Source of the DNA: Paenibacillus albus
GTDB lineage: Bacteria; Bacillota; Bacilli; Paenibacillales; Paenibacillaceae
Length of the DNA: 64,000 bases
Direction of reading: 5' to 3'
NCBI RefSeq assembly: GCF_003952225.1
Contig: NZ_CP034437.1
Location: 6,124,001-6,188,000 of the forward strand
Part shown: piece by piece, positions 1 to 8,488 of the stretch
Numbering within the stretch: the first letter of the stretch is position 1
Layout: every line of letters begins with the position of its first letter
Program-made: the position numbers and the translations under genes
The notes under the pieces: model-generated
What the model was told of the DNA's origin: nothing
Databases searched by the model: none
The model's input: the letters and a program-made list of their open reading frames with translations, nothing else

Positions 1-979
1 TCTGCCAAGCCTCCTGCTGCCCTGTTCGCTCCGTTCGCTCTGGCCGTTCCAGCACACAATCAGGCTCGCGCCGCGCTGTCCACACGACGCTGCGGAAGGC
101 GAGCTCATAGAACGATTCAAGAAATGCGAACGTGCAATCGCTCCGTACGCCTTGCCAACGATCAATAACAGCGTCGAACGTCGACTCCTTGCCAGTGTAG
201 TCCTTATGCTGCGGCAGGATATCTCGCGGGTAATAGCCAAAAGCGATAACTCGGCCGCGTCCATAATTGCGAGCGGCGGCAATCGGCTCGCCATCCGGCG
301 TTGCAATGAGCACCTCTGCTCCCTCAGCCGCTTGATACGGATAATAGGCAAGCTCTTCGCAAGGCAGCAGCTCAAGCGGGATGCCGCTTGTCACGTAGTG
401 GGGCTTGGCTGCCTCCCACTTATCCGAGCGCAGCAGGTCGAATCTCACCTTCGGATAGCCTTCGCCTGCATTGTTGTCGACGGCGAACCCTTCCTCGAAC
501 TGATTGACCAGCGGAGACAACGCTTCAAGCTCCGGCGATTTCGGTTTGTCCTGCCCATGGAAAGGCCGAATGAGCACAAGTCCAGCGCCGTTCTCCACTC
601 TGCGTACAATGGCAGCTCTCGTGGCAGCAGTGAAATGTGCCCAGCCGTTCACGCCAGGAATGACGAGCACATCGTAGTGTTCCTCGCTCGTCATGGCTTT
701 TTCCAAGTTGTCGTACATGATATGCTGGTCGTCCACCGAGGCGCGGATGTCATAGAAGTCGCCGAAGCCCCATTTGTTCAGGTCCCATGCCCGGTCAATG
801 GTCACCGTCTCATACTGGACGCCGGTACGGCGAATGAATTCCACGATCTCACGCCCATACTTGACGCTTGGCACGAAGAACAGCTTCAGCTTGCTGCCGC
901 CGCCTGCAAATGGCTGCAATCGGTCTGGATAAGCCTCGCCAACACTGATGTCATACTTGATGTCGTATTGGTACTCCAT
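1..979 (-). CDS. Partial amidotransferase-like protein (3' end off window)
   Basis: The reading frame opens at an ATG at 979 behind a GGAGG about 12 bases upstream and stays open for about 326 codons to the left edge, so only the N-terminal part is visible. The protein begins MEYQYDIKYDI. Around residues 30-150 it shows an alternating strand/helix pattern (KLKLFFVPS, YDVLVIPGVNGW, GAGLVLIRPFHG) like class I glutamine amidotransferase-like or ThuA-like folds. I see no clear Cys-His-Glu triad, so no reaction is assigned. No signal peptide is evident. It is the last visible gene of a minus-strand run that includes a deacetylase, a sugar kinase and a deaminase, which suggests sugar catabolism. 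It could be the front domain of a larger glycosidase-like protein. Confidence 0.65.
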   Translation of the reverse strand, partial: MEYQYDIKYDISVGEAYPDRLQPFAGGGSKLKLFFVPSVKYGREIVEFIRRTGVQYETVTIDRAWDLNKWGFGDFYDIRASVDDQHIMYDNLEKAMTSEEHYDVLVIPGVNGWAHFTAATRAAIVRRVENGAGLVLIRPFHGQDKPKSPELEALSPLVNQFEEGFAVDNNAGEGYPKVRFDLLRSDKWEAAKPHYVTSGIPLELLPCEELAYYPYQAAEGAEVLIATPDGEPIAAARNYGRGRVIAFGYYPRDILPQHKDYTGKESTFDAVIDRWQGVRSDCTFAFLESFYELAFRSVVWTARREPDCVLERPERTERTGQQEAWQ

Positions 980-996
980 CCTTTACCACGCCTCCT

Positions 997-1838
997 TCAA
1001 TTTCCGCTGCGGTAGCGGTAGAGCTGATCGCACGGAAATTCCGTTCCGTAATGACTTCTCAGCGCGTGCGCACGGTTCATAACGCCAACGCGATACACAT
1101 CGTCCACTTGGCTGACATAATGCTTGAAGGCCAGTTGAACGACCGCCTCTGGGTGATGCCGGTAAACGCGCCGCTCCAGCGGGTGGCTCCCGGCCCACTC
1201 GTCGATGCGCGCCAGCTCCGCTTCCGTCGCAATGCCCCATAGGGCTTATCTTCTTGAAAATAAAACGTCGCCCGCGCTTCGCCGACCAGTTCTTGGGCAA
1301 CCGCAGCTGCAGCCTCACGAACGATGAAATGGTCGATATGCTCCTTGAACGCCAGCGGAAACACAAGCGCCGTGTCGGGCAGCGCTGCCCATGCCTTCGT
1401 CCGTGCGACCATCCGAGCGAAGATTGCATGATCCTGTTCGGTAAAATCCGCATACATGCCATGCGGAAATTCCATCTCGCTGTCTGCAAGCTGCTTGCCC
1501 CTTGTGAAGCATTCATTCTCGCCGAGCAGCTCATAGCCATAGCTGTATGGACCGAGCAGCTCGTCGATGCAGCCGAGATCCTCCAGCAGCCGCTTACCCG
1601 TGGCGAGCTTTACACGGTCCAGACTCGCGTCGAAGTTGCCGCTGCCTGTGTGCGCCAAGTAATTGCTTCTAGAGAAAACGTTCACGATGCGGAAGCTCTT
1701 CGTATGCAGCAGCCCTTGCTCCGCAAGCTCAAGAACATAGCCGCCCAAGAAGAACAGAAAATCATCATAGTGCGGGGAGATGACAACGATATTTCGCTCA
1801 GGAATAACCTCGTCGATTGGCAGTGGCGGCATGCTCAT
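997..1838 (-). pseudogene. PIG-L family deacetylase, frameshifted
   Basis: PIG-L family (LmbE-like) enzymes are zinc-dependent N-deacetylases of amino-sugar conjugates. The zinc motif is seen as PHYDD at residues 22-26, with a downstream HIDH at about 167-170. Start ATG at 1838 follows a GGAGG and overlaps the stop of the gene before it (TAATG). The frame is correct to about residue 201 (FQEDKPYG) and then runs into nonsense-like sequence. In another frame the tail continues as GIATEAELARIDEW and stops at 997, just before the next ribosome binding site. A single missing G in the G4 run (plus-strand C4 at 1235-1238) explains the break. As written the protein would be 253 residues with a wrong C-terminus. 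It may be a real inactivation or a sequencing error. Confidence 0.8.
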
Positions 1839-2155
1839 TATTCCGATTCCTCCAGCAGCTTGTAAATTTCCGTGTACGAATCTTGAAAATAGGGCAGCTG
1901 CAAGCGCGCCAGCTCTTCATGCCTCGCATCCTCTTCAAGGAAAGCGACTGCCTGCTGCGCCGCTTCGAGCGAGTCGAACTCGCATTCCCAGATGAGCGTA
2001 TTCATCGCTTCTCTGCCGCTGTAAGGCAAGTAACGTCTCCCCTTCGGGAATGCGGCGATGTCCCGCTCCAACTTCGCGAACTGGTGCTCCAGCTCCAGAA
2101 ATTCCGCCCGGCTGGCGGCATGGAACCGCTGAACGAGCCGTAATTTATACGCCAT
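1838..2155 (-). CDS. Small conserved-looking protein, unknown function
   Basis: A 105-residue cytoplasmic protein beginning MAYKLRLVQRFHA. The ATG lies inside the 3' end of the upstream kinase gene (11-base overlap) behind GGAGGAGAGCGAAG, and its stop overlaps the deacetylase start, so it is translationally coupled on both sides. The alternating strand/helix pattern and motifs such as NTLIWECEFDSLEAAQQAV resemble small ferredoxin-like (dimeric alpha-beta barrel, NIPSNAP/Dabb type) proteins. That fold is an inference, not a clear family match. Its place in the operon suggests an accessory role in the same sugar pathway. Confidence 0.75.
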   Translation of the reverse strand: MAYKLRLVQRFHAASRAEFLELEHQFAKLERDIAAFPKGRRYLPYSGREAMNTLIWECEFDSLEAAQQAVAFLEEDARHEELARLQLPYFQDSYTEIYKLLEESE

Positions 2156-3293
2156 CTTCGCTCTCCTCCTTTATCTGCAGCATGCTGCGAAAAGCATCGT
2201 TCAGCGCAAGGCCGTTCTCGTTTGCGAAGCTTCCGAGCAGCCTTGCATCCGCATCCGGATGGATCGAATGCGGCGAGGTGACAGAGAGCGCGGCAAGCAG
2301 CACGCCAAGCTCCACTGCGCTTGATAGCGGCGTCTCGCCGAAGACAGCGCCCGGGCCTAGGGATTGCTCCTTCATAAAAGGAAGCCCGCAGCACAATCCG
2401 CTAATCACGCCGCCTAGCAGAGCATCTCCCGCGCCGGCTGTGCTGACAGCTTCGACCCGCAGCGATGGCGTATGTATGCACCGGCCTGCTTCATAGCTGT
2501 AGCAGCCATCAGCACCGTCCGTCATAATGAGCCGAATCTCCGGCTGCTCAGCCTTCAAAGCGTTATAGCAGCGCTCGGCAATTACGCCGCCGTCCGCGCA
2601 AGCTTCATCCAGCCCGGCAATGCGGCGAGCCTCTTCGCGATTGACCGCGAGAAGATCGGTCAACCTGTAGCCGCCAAGCCGGCCGAACGTCTCCGCCTCG
2701 GCGGCAAGCACCGAGGCAACAGTAAAGCTGCCCCTCGCGCGGCCCTCGGCAAGAAGCGCGATGCGCGCTTCAATCGGCACTTCCGGCGCGGCCAGCACAA
2801 GCTCGCCTGCTCCTGGCGGCAGCTCTTGCAAGGCGCGCTCGATATCAAGCGCCGCTACCAGTCCGCTCGCGCTGTTTGCCGTCGTGAGGTTGCCACCTGA
2901 CAGATCGGGATATTGGAAGCAAACGCTGAACAACGTCCGCACAGCTTCCGCTATCTCGACGTGAGCGATGGACATGCCCGTATCCTCTAGCTGTGCGAGC
3001 AGCGCGAAGCCTTCGGCGTCTTTGCCCACCTTGCCGATCGGATACACCGCGAAGCCGCCTCTCCCAAGCAGCACGGCCGGATAATGGCAAATGATATGCA
3101 GCTTGCAGTAATCCCGGCTATCCGTCAGCACGCCTAGCCTGCTCTCGTTCCTGCCGAGCGTATGCTCATCCGTTAGCTGAAACAGCATGCCCGAGCCGAT
3201 ACCTCCAGTTCCAATGAGCCTCGTGTATCGGTAATCCGCTCCATCTGCAGGCCTAAGCGTATTCGCATGCGTGTTCGTATTCGTGTTCCTCAT
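2145..3293 (-). CDS. PfkB/ribokinase family sugar kinase
   Basis: A 382-residue carbohydrate kinase that should phosphorylate a sugar or sugar derivative with ATP in the cytoplasm. The C-terminal PfkB signature is clear: STAGAGDALLGG at about 284-295, with the expected catalytic Asp near 290. An N-terminal GTGGIGSGM stretch matches the substrate-binding beginning of the family. The open frame extends upstream to 3503, but the ATG at 3293 is the better start: it overlaps the stop of the preceding deaminase gene as ATGA. The N-terminus carries a low-complexity NTNTNTHANT tract. Substrate unknown; the neighbours suggest an amino sugar or its deaminated product. Confidence 0.88.
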   Translation of the reverse strand: MRNTNTNTHANTLRPADGADYRYTRLIGTGGIGSGMLFQLTDEHTLGRNESRLGVLTDSRDYCKLHIICHYPAVLLGRGGFAVYPIGKVGKDAEGFALLAQLEDTGMSIAHVEIAEAVRTLFSVCFQYPDLSGGNLTTANSASGLVAALDIERALQELPPGAGELVLAAPEVPIEARIALLAEGRARGSFTVASVLAAEAETFGRLGGYRLTDLLAVNREEARRIAGLDEACADGGVIAERCYNALKAEQPEIRLIMTDGADGCYSYEAGRCIHTPSLRVEAVSTAGAGDALLGGVISGLCCGLPFMKEQSLGPGAVFGETPLSSAVELGVLLAALSVTSPHSIHPDADARLLGSFANENGLALNDAFRSMLQIKEESEDGV

Positions 3294-4189
3294 ACATTCA
3301 CCCCGTTGAACGCCCATTCCGGATGCTCGGAAATCGGATGCGTCGCTGTCTCCACCGTTGCCGTAATTAACGCGTCGGGATGCGATTGCAGCAGCGTCAT
3401 CGGATACTCCGCCGTTTCCGCCGCGAATAGCGCGACCCGCAGCGCGGTCTGCTTCCAAGCTCCGGTATCGCTGTAGATCCGCACCTTGCGGGCCGATAGG
3501 CATTCCTTCATTCCAAGCGTGATCGACATCGGCGGCACGAACTGATACGCTCCTCCGTATGTACGCTGCGCGAGCGCAATGATCGTATCGGCATTGTTAT
3601 CTTGTACGCGCATTTCCGAGCTGCGCAGCTGCTCCACCGTTATCGCGCTGTAAGGATTCCTGCGCGCCTGATTGTAGGCGAGATGCCCGTCCTGCCCCCA
3701 GCCGCCGAGTGTCAGATCAATCGGCGCTTCAGCAAGCTTCGCCTTGATCTTCTCCATGGCCGATGGCACCGGAAAATACCGCTGCTCCTCGGGAACCGCA
3801 AGCTCGGCGTCGATGCCGCCATAGAAATGCTGCTCCATAAACGATCTGAAATTGTAAGGATCATCAGGATGAAGCTCTCTCCCTTGCCAATCGAGACACT
3901 CATCCATATGAAACACAGTCATCCGTGCAAGAGAGATTCGCTCCTCATTCACGATGCGAACGAACGGCTCATACCACGCTTTTGGCCCGCAGGGCACAAT
4001 CGCGCGAAACGGCCGAGCTTCCTCATTCGCTCGCTTGACGTCCTCGGCGAAATCCCTCGCCATGCACATGCCCATTGCAGCAGAATCGGCCACGATCCGC
4101 AGCGGAATCATCCTCTTCGGGTGGTAGCTCAGCTCGGATACCGGCACTTTGCACCATTCGTACAATTGTTTCACATCAATCTGGCTCAT
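3290..4189 (-). CDS. Glucosamine-6-phosphate deaminase-like (NagB family) protein
   Basis: A 299-residue member of the NagB/6-phosphogluconolactonase superfamily. NagB converts glucosamine-6-phosphate to fructose-6-phosphate and ammonia. The family hallmarks are visible: MDEC at about 95-98 (MDEY/W in classic NagB) and GGWGQDGHLAYN at 162-173 (GIGxDGHIAFNEP in NagB). The departures, plus a longer N-terminus than the roughly 240-260 of NagB, point to a divergent subfamily with a different phosphosugar. An ATG at 4198 abuts the GGAGG directly, so the ATG at 4189, nine bases after it, is preferred. First gene of the operon that continues to the kinase by a 4-base overlap. Confidence 0.85.
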   Translation of the reverse strand: MSQIDVKQLYEWCKVPVSELSYHPKRMIPLRIVADSAAMGMCMARDFAEDVKRANEEARPFRAIVPCGPKAWYEPFVRIVNEERISLARMTVFHMDECLDWQGRELHPDDPYNFRSFMEQHFYGGIDAELAVPEEQRYFPVPSAMEKIKAKLAEAPIDLTLGGWGQDGHLAYNQARRNPYSAITVEQLRSSEMRVQDNNADTIIALAQRTYGGAYQFVPPMSITLGMKECLSARKVRIYSDTGAWKQTALRVALFAAETAEYPMTLLQSHPDALITATVETATHPISEHPEWAFNGVNV

Positions 4190-4423
4190 TCTCCCCATCC
4201 TCCTTACGCAAGGCTAGACGCCTCCATCCTAGCTTAGAAGAACAGTCCCTCCATGAACATCGGCAGTTCTTTGACTTCCTCCACGATTTGTTGCCTCAGG
4301 TGAAAAATGATGAAACACTGAGAAAATCGACCATAAAAAAAGGCCGAGCCCGCGGTGCTAGCTGCACCATCGAACTCAACCTATTCTTGCCCGCTCGCCC
4401 TCTTATGTGGATTCGCCTGCCCC
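4190..4423. other. Intergenic region upstream of the deaminase operon
   Basis: This stretch should hold the promoter of the minus-strand operon beginning at 4189 and the 3' end of the binding-protein transcript. I see the ribosome binding site at about 4198-4204 and a terminator-like structure at 4334-4400, but no convincing -35/-10 pair. Confidence 0.4.
4334..4400 (-). terminator. Probable rho-independent terminator after the binding-protein gene
   Basis: Read on the minus strand, a GGTGC-AGCTA-GCACC hairpin lies inside a weaker outer pairing (GGCGAGC with GCTCGGCC, one bulge), followed by seven T. The complex stem makes the call moderate. Confidence 0.5.
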
Positions 4424-6013
4424 TCATTCCCAGCCCGGCTCAATCCCGTTCTTCTTCATCAACGCATTGACCTCGTCAATGATCGCTTGCCCGCCGTTTT
4501 GCAGGTACTCGTCCACCGCGGCATCCCAATTCGCAAGCGGTTCCCCGCCGATGATCATTCGCGTCACATGATCGGTGAAAGCTTCCTCCAACTCCGACTC
4601 CAGCTCGTTTCGCTTCGGCGAATCGATGTAATCTACTGGATTTTTATAGATTTTCACATGCTCCAGAGTCTCCACGGCATCTGCTACGAACTGCTTCGCC
4701 AGCGGATCGGTAACCGCGTTCTGCGGCTGCAGCGCTTCATCGTTTGGCGCCCAGTACCGGCCGATTAGATAGTTTTTGGGGCGCGAATTCTGCGCATCCA
4801 CCTTCTCGACCGGAATGCCGCCTTGCATCTCGTAGCCTTTGCCAACGCCGCCGTACTGCCAGTCGAAGTCCGGATTGTCCGGTCCCCGATTCTCCCAAGG
4901 AATCCAAGTACTCATATAATCGAGCATGCCAAGAATCAGGTCAGCCTTCTTCGGATTCTGCTGCAGCGCCGCATTCAACGTTATCATTTGGTAGATCCCT
5001 TTACCGCTGGAGAGGTAGCCGCTCTGACCGTCATCCTGCACGAATGGCGGAATAACGGCAAGCTCTGCGGAAGGCTGAAGCTCTCGCAGACCTGTGAACC
5101 GTTTCTCGTTGAAATCATAGGGCTGCTCGAAGTACATCCCGATCTGCCCGGTAAAGAACGCATCGCGCACATCGCTCATCTTCGAAACCGCCCAATCCTT
5201 CGCTATTCCCCCGGCTTTGTACAGCTGTGCCAGAAACTGCACCTGCTCCTTGTTGCTTGCCGTGATGGTGCCCGGAATAAGCTGCCCTGCACCGTTACGG
5301 TAATACCAAGCGGCCGAATCGTACCCAACACCCATAGCCGCCCCATACAAGAGGCCCGTTCCGGCTGAAGACATGCCGAGGCCGATTGTATCATCCTTGC
5401 CGTTCCGGTCGGGATCATCTCTGGTGAAGGCTATAAGCACATCGAGCAGTTCCTTATAATTGGTCGGCATCTTAAGTCCGAGGTTATCCAGCCAATCCTT
5501 GCGAATGACGGGCCGCTTGCCGTATTTCTTCGTGAACCAGCGCGGAATCGCATAGATGCTGCCATCAACGGAAACCGAGCTCCATACGCTTTGGGGGATT
5601 TTGGACAATGTCGGGTATTGAGCAATGAGATCGTTCAGCTTGAGAAAAGCTCCCTGCTTCGCCCACTTCACGAATCGGCTGTCGGGACTTTCCAAGCCAA
5701 TCATATCCGGCAGCTCTCCGCTGGCCATCGTTACTGCGAGCTTGTCTGGATACTCTTGCATATAGTAGAATTGCGGCTTGAAATCGATGCCGAATTTCGC
5801 GTCAATCGCTTGCACGGCTTCCCCGTCCGGCGCAGGAATTTGGGCATCCCACATGCCGTCCATGTAGGAAATACGCGTGGATTCATCTTGGCTAATACTC
5901 GTATTGCCAGCGCCTGCGTCCGGCAGATTAGCTGCATTATTGCCGCTGCAAGCTGCAACGGAGGCGAGCATTGAAGCAGCAAGCAGGTATGAAGTCCATC
6001 TCCATCTCATCAT
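4424..6013 (-). CDS. Extracellular solute-binding lipoprotein (sugar ABC family), orphan
   Basis: A 529-residue lipoprotein that should capture an oligosaccharide outside the membrane for an ABC importer. The signal peptide MMRWRWTSYLLAASMLASVAAC ends in a lipobox with Cys at about 22, followed by a polar linker. Size and motifs (VIRKDWLDNLGLKMPTNYKELLDVL) match the LplA-like large binding proteins of Paenibacillus. An in-frame GTG at 6034 exists, but the ATG at 6013 sits 11 bases after GGAG and starts the signal peptide properly. No permease or ATPase genes lie beside it, which is unusual. It is divergent from the membrane AraC regulator at 6168, its likely controller. Confidence 0.88.
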   Translation of the reverse strand: MMRWRWTSYLLAASMLASVAACSGNNAANLPDAGAGNTSISQDESTRISYMDGMWDAQIPAPDGEAVQAIDAKFGIDFKPQFYYMQEYPDKLAVTMASGELPDMIGLESPDSRFVKWAKQGAFLKLNDLIAQYPTLSKIPQSVWSSVSVDGSIYAIPRWFTKKYGKRPVIRKDWLDNLGLKMPTNYKELLDVLIAFTRDDPDRNGKDDTIGLGMSSAGTGLLYGAAMGVGYDSAAWYYRNGAGQLIPGTITASNKEQVQFLAQLYKAGGIAKDWAVSKMSDVRDAFFTGQIGMYFEQPYDFNEKRFTGLRELQPSAELAVIPPFVQDDGQSGYLSSGKGIYQMITLNAALQQNPKKADLILGMLDYMSTWIPWENRGPDNPDFDWQYGGVGKGYEMQGGIPVEKVDAQNSRPKNYLIGRYWAPNDEALQPQNAVTDPLAKQFVADAVETLEHVKIYKNPVDYIDSPKRNELESELEEAFTDHVTRMIIGGEPLANWDAAVDEYLQNGGQAIIDEVNALMKKNGIEPGWE

Positions 6014-6167
6014 AGCGGCGCAATCTCCTTTCACAGCAGCAGGCTTTTGAATCTATTATCGTATAGACGCTACCTTTTATATATAAATTTCTTCTATCTT
6101 GCTAAAATAGTAGCCCGATGCTACGATTGACTCACCTCATGTATTCCAGATGAAACGGAGGAAAATA
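6014..6167. promoter_or_regulatory. Divergent promoter region, binding protein / AraC regulator
   Basis: About 150 bases separate the divergent starts at 6013 and 6168. The centre (6055-6110) is AT-rich and must hold both promoters. I cannot fix exact -35/-10 boxes or an AraC site. Confidence 0.4.
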
Positions 6168-8423
6168 ATGGCCCCAACCGAGCGCCTCAGGCGAGCTTCG
6201 AACTCCTTGTTTCTGCAGCTGCTGCTTAGCTTTCTAGCCATCCTGGTGCCACTCATCGCCTTCTTTTTCTTCTCCTTCACGTATATCACCAACCACGCCA
6301 CCGACGAAGTAATCAAATACAATACACTCAGCTTAAACAAAACGATCGACAAATACGAGAATCATTTTAGCCAAATCCGTAATATCGGTCTGGATCTGCT
6401 GCTTGATGAGAAGCTCGATACGCTGAACCGACCGACCATTGATTATTTGAACGCACGTGCCTTGATGCGAACCATTAACGGCTATCTCAGCCATAAAGAG
6501 ATTGCGGTGCAGAACATTCTGATCTACCTTAAGAAAAGTAATTTCGTTATATCCGGTGACCGCGGCGTCCGTGCGGACGAGCTGTTCTCCAAGTTCTATC
6601 AGAGCAATGTGTACACGCCGGCTTACTGGTCCAAGCAATTCAGCGGGAGCGGCAGCCTAAGCATTGAACCAGCGTCTGACTTCAAAGAGAAGATAGGCAG
6701 CAGCATATCCGCCAAAGGCCGGTATATGCCTGTCGTCATCCGCAACGCGTTCTTCCCGGATTATCAAGTTATTGTCATGCTCGATGTCGGCCTCATGCAG
6801 AAGGAGTTCCAAGATTCTCCCGAGGATTCGTTCCTCATGTTCGATTCAGGCGGCTTGCAGCTCTCAGCGGAGAACGTCGGCGATAAAATGCAAACGATGC
6901 CATTAAAACCATCTGCAATCACGACAAGCTATGTCAAGAAGGATGGCTTCTATTATTTTCACAAGCGAGGCTCTGTTACAGGCATTCAATATATGAAGAT
7001 CGTCCAAGGCACTCAGATCTCTGCGCAGATTAGCCAAATTAACAAGGTCCTTCTCTCTCTGCTCCTCCTGTTCGCTGCGGTCAGCATCTGCGCTGCCTGG
7101 TTCTTCACCAAGCGGTTCCACAATCCGATTAAGAGCATTATGCAATCCATCCAGCAGCTGAATGCAGCCTCCCATGCGGAGAGCAATATTCATGAATTCA
7201 AATATATCCAGACTGAGGTCCGTAATCTCGTGGAGACAAGCAATACGATTGATTACGCCAACGCCCGCAAAAACTCGCTGCTGCGCTATTACGCCTTTCT
7301 GAACAAGCTCAAGAACATTAACTTGAAGGATCAGGAATATTACGATTTCAACATTCAGGGGCCATACCGGCTGCTGCTGTTCCGGCTGCAATTCACCCCG
7401 CGCTTCTTCCGGGAGATTGATAGCGATGAGAGCAAGGCTTCCCTCTTCGTCCGGGAGTATTTGGACACTCACCTGAAGGAGCATGTGGAGACACAGACGA
7501 TTCAGCTCGAGCATGATCTCATCTTGTCGCTTGTCATTGGTGACGAATTGCAAGAGGAGTCCCCATCGTTCCTCGCCAGCTTGAAGGCTGTCTTCGACCT
7601 TGACCAACGCTACTGGTCCATGACAATTGGGGTCGGCAGCTTATACCGAAGCTCCTCTGACTTAACGCGCGCCTATGAGCAGGTGCGGATGATTATGGAG
7701 TACCGCAAGCTCGGGTATTCTACTCAGATCTTGACGGTTAACGATGCACCTCCGGATTATCAAGCGGCAATGAGTGCGCTTCAGGAACAGGAGCTGCAAG
7801 CAAATCTATCGGCAGGCAACGAAGAAGGGGTCCTTCGTCTCCTTACTAAAGTGCTCGGCGTGCTGGAGAAGAAGGGGGCTACAGCTAACCAATGCTATGA
7901 TTTGGCAGAGGGTATCGTTCAACTGGCAGCGAAGACGGTTTCGTCTATGCAGCTAGACTTGCAGGGCTATAAGGGATGCCTCACTTCCCTCGGCAAGCTT
8001 AGGTGCTGCTGCACAATAGATGAGCTTCAATCGTACTTAACCTCGCTCCTGACTTATGTGGTTGCCCGCATTCAAGAGAAGAAGTCGGAGAAGGACAATA
8101 TCATCGCATTCGTGATGAGCTATACGGAGCAGCATTATCAGCATGACATCACACTTGATATTCTGTCGGATAAGCTTGGCATCTCAGCCAGCTACTTATC
8201 GACCTACTTCAAGATGAAGACAGGCACGAACTTCATCGACTACATCAACAACTACCGGATCGAGCTTGCCAAGTCGCTGCTGCGGGCAGCAGATCTGCGC
8301 ATTCAAGACATTGCTCTGCAGGTCGGCTACCAGAATATTAATTCGTTTAATCGGATGTTCAAAAAGATTAGCGGTGTCACGCCGAGCGAATTCCGCAAGC
8401 AGCAATATATCTTGGAAAGCTAA
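6168..8423 (+). CDS. Membrane-anchored AraC family transcriptional regulator
   Basis: A 751-residue one-component sensor-regulator. It has a transmembrane helix at about 14-39, an extracellular sensor region (Cache-like in this family) to about 280, a second helix at about 285-310 (LLSLLLLFAAVSICAAWFF), a cytoplasmic linker, and a C-terminal AraC DNA-binding domain with two helix-turn-helix motifs (ISASYLSTYFKMKTG and IQDIALQVGYQNINSFNRM). An ATG at 6150 exists, but the one at 6168 has CGGAGG seven bases upstream and is preferred. Proteins of this layout usually control an adjacent sugar ABC transporter; here the divergent binding-protein gene is the obvious target. A CCC tripeptide near residue 610 (LRCCCTIDE) is odd. 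Confidence 0.88.
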   Translation: MAPTERLRRASNSLFLQLLLSFLAILVPLIAFFFFSFTYITNHATDEVIKYNTLSLNKTIDKYENHFSQIRNIGLDLLLDEKLDTLNRPTIDYLNARALMRTINGYLSHKEIAVQNILIYLKKSNFVISGDRGVRADELFSKFYQSNVYTPAYWSKQFSGSGSLSIEPASDFKEKIGSSISAKGRYMPVVIRNAFFPDYQVIVMLDVGLMQKEFQDSPEDSFLMFDSGGLQLSAENVGDKMQTMPLKPSAITTSYVKKDGFYYFHKRGSVTGIQYMKIVQGTQISAQISQINKVLLSLLLLFAAVSICAAWFFTKRFHNPIKSIMQSIQQLNAASHAESNIHEFKYIQTEVRNLVETSNTIDYANARKNSLLRYYAFLNKLKNINLKDQEYYDFNIQGPYRLLLFRLQFTPRFFREIDSDESKASLFVREYLDTHLKEHVETQTIQLEHDLILSLVIGDELQEESPSFLASLKAVFDLDQRYWSMTIGVGSLYRSSSDLTRAYEQVRMIMEYRKLGYSTQILTVNDAPPDYQAAMSALQEQELQANLSAGNEEGVLRLLTKVLGVLEKKGATANQCYDLAEGIVQLAAKTVSSMQLDLQGYKGCLTSLGKLRCCCTIDELQSYLTSLLTYVVARIQEKKSEKDNIIAFVMSYTEQHYQHDITLDILSDKLGISASYLSTYFKMKTGTNFIDYINNYRIELAKSLLRAADLRIQDIALQVGYQNINSFNRMFKKISGVTPSEFRKQQYILES

Positions 8424-8476
8424 GAAGAGCCGCGAGTCGCTGGTAACACCGGTGGGTCATGCGGCTCTTCTTTTTG
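8424..8476. terminator. Bidirectional rho-independent terminator
   Basis: Perfect 10-bp stem GAAGAGCCGC (8424-8433) with GCGGCTCTTC (8461-8470), followed by TTTTT on the plus strand. It lies directly after the AraC stop and before the convergent dehydrogenase stop. Confidence 0.9.
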
Positions 8477-8488
8477 CGATTGTTATGG

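Noticed and set aside
152..1015. Plus-strand 287-codon frame over the left edge
   Set aside because: It is the antisense shadow of the partial minus-strand gene, which has a good ribosome binding site and operon context.
6903..7607. Minus-strand 234-codon frame inside the membrane AraC gene
   Set aside because: Antisense shadow without a ribosome binding site; the plus-strand protein is a clear AraC regulator throughout.
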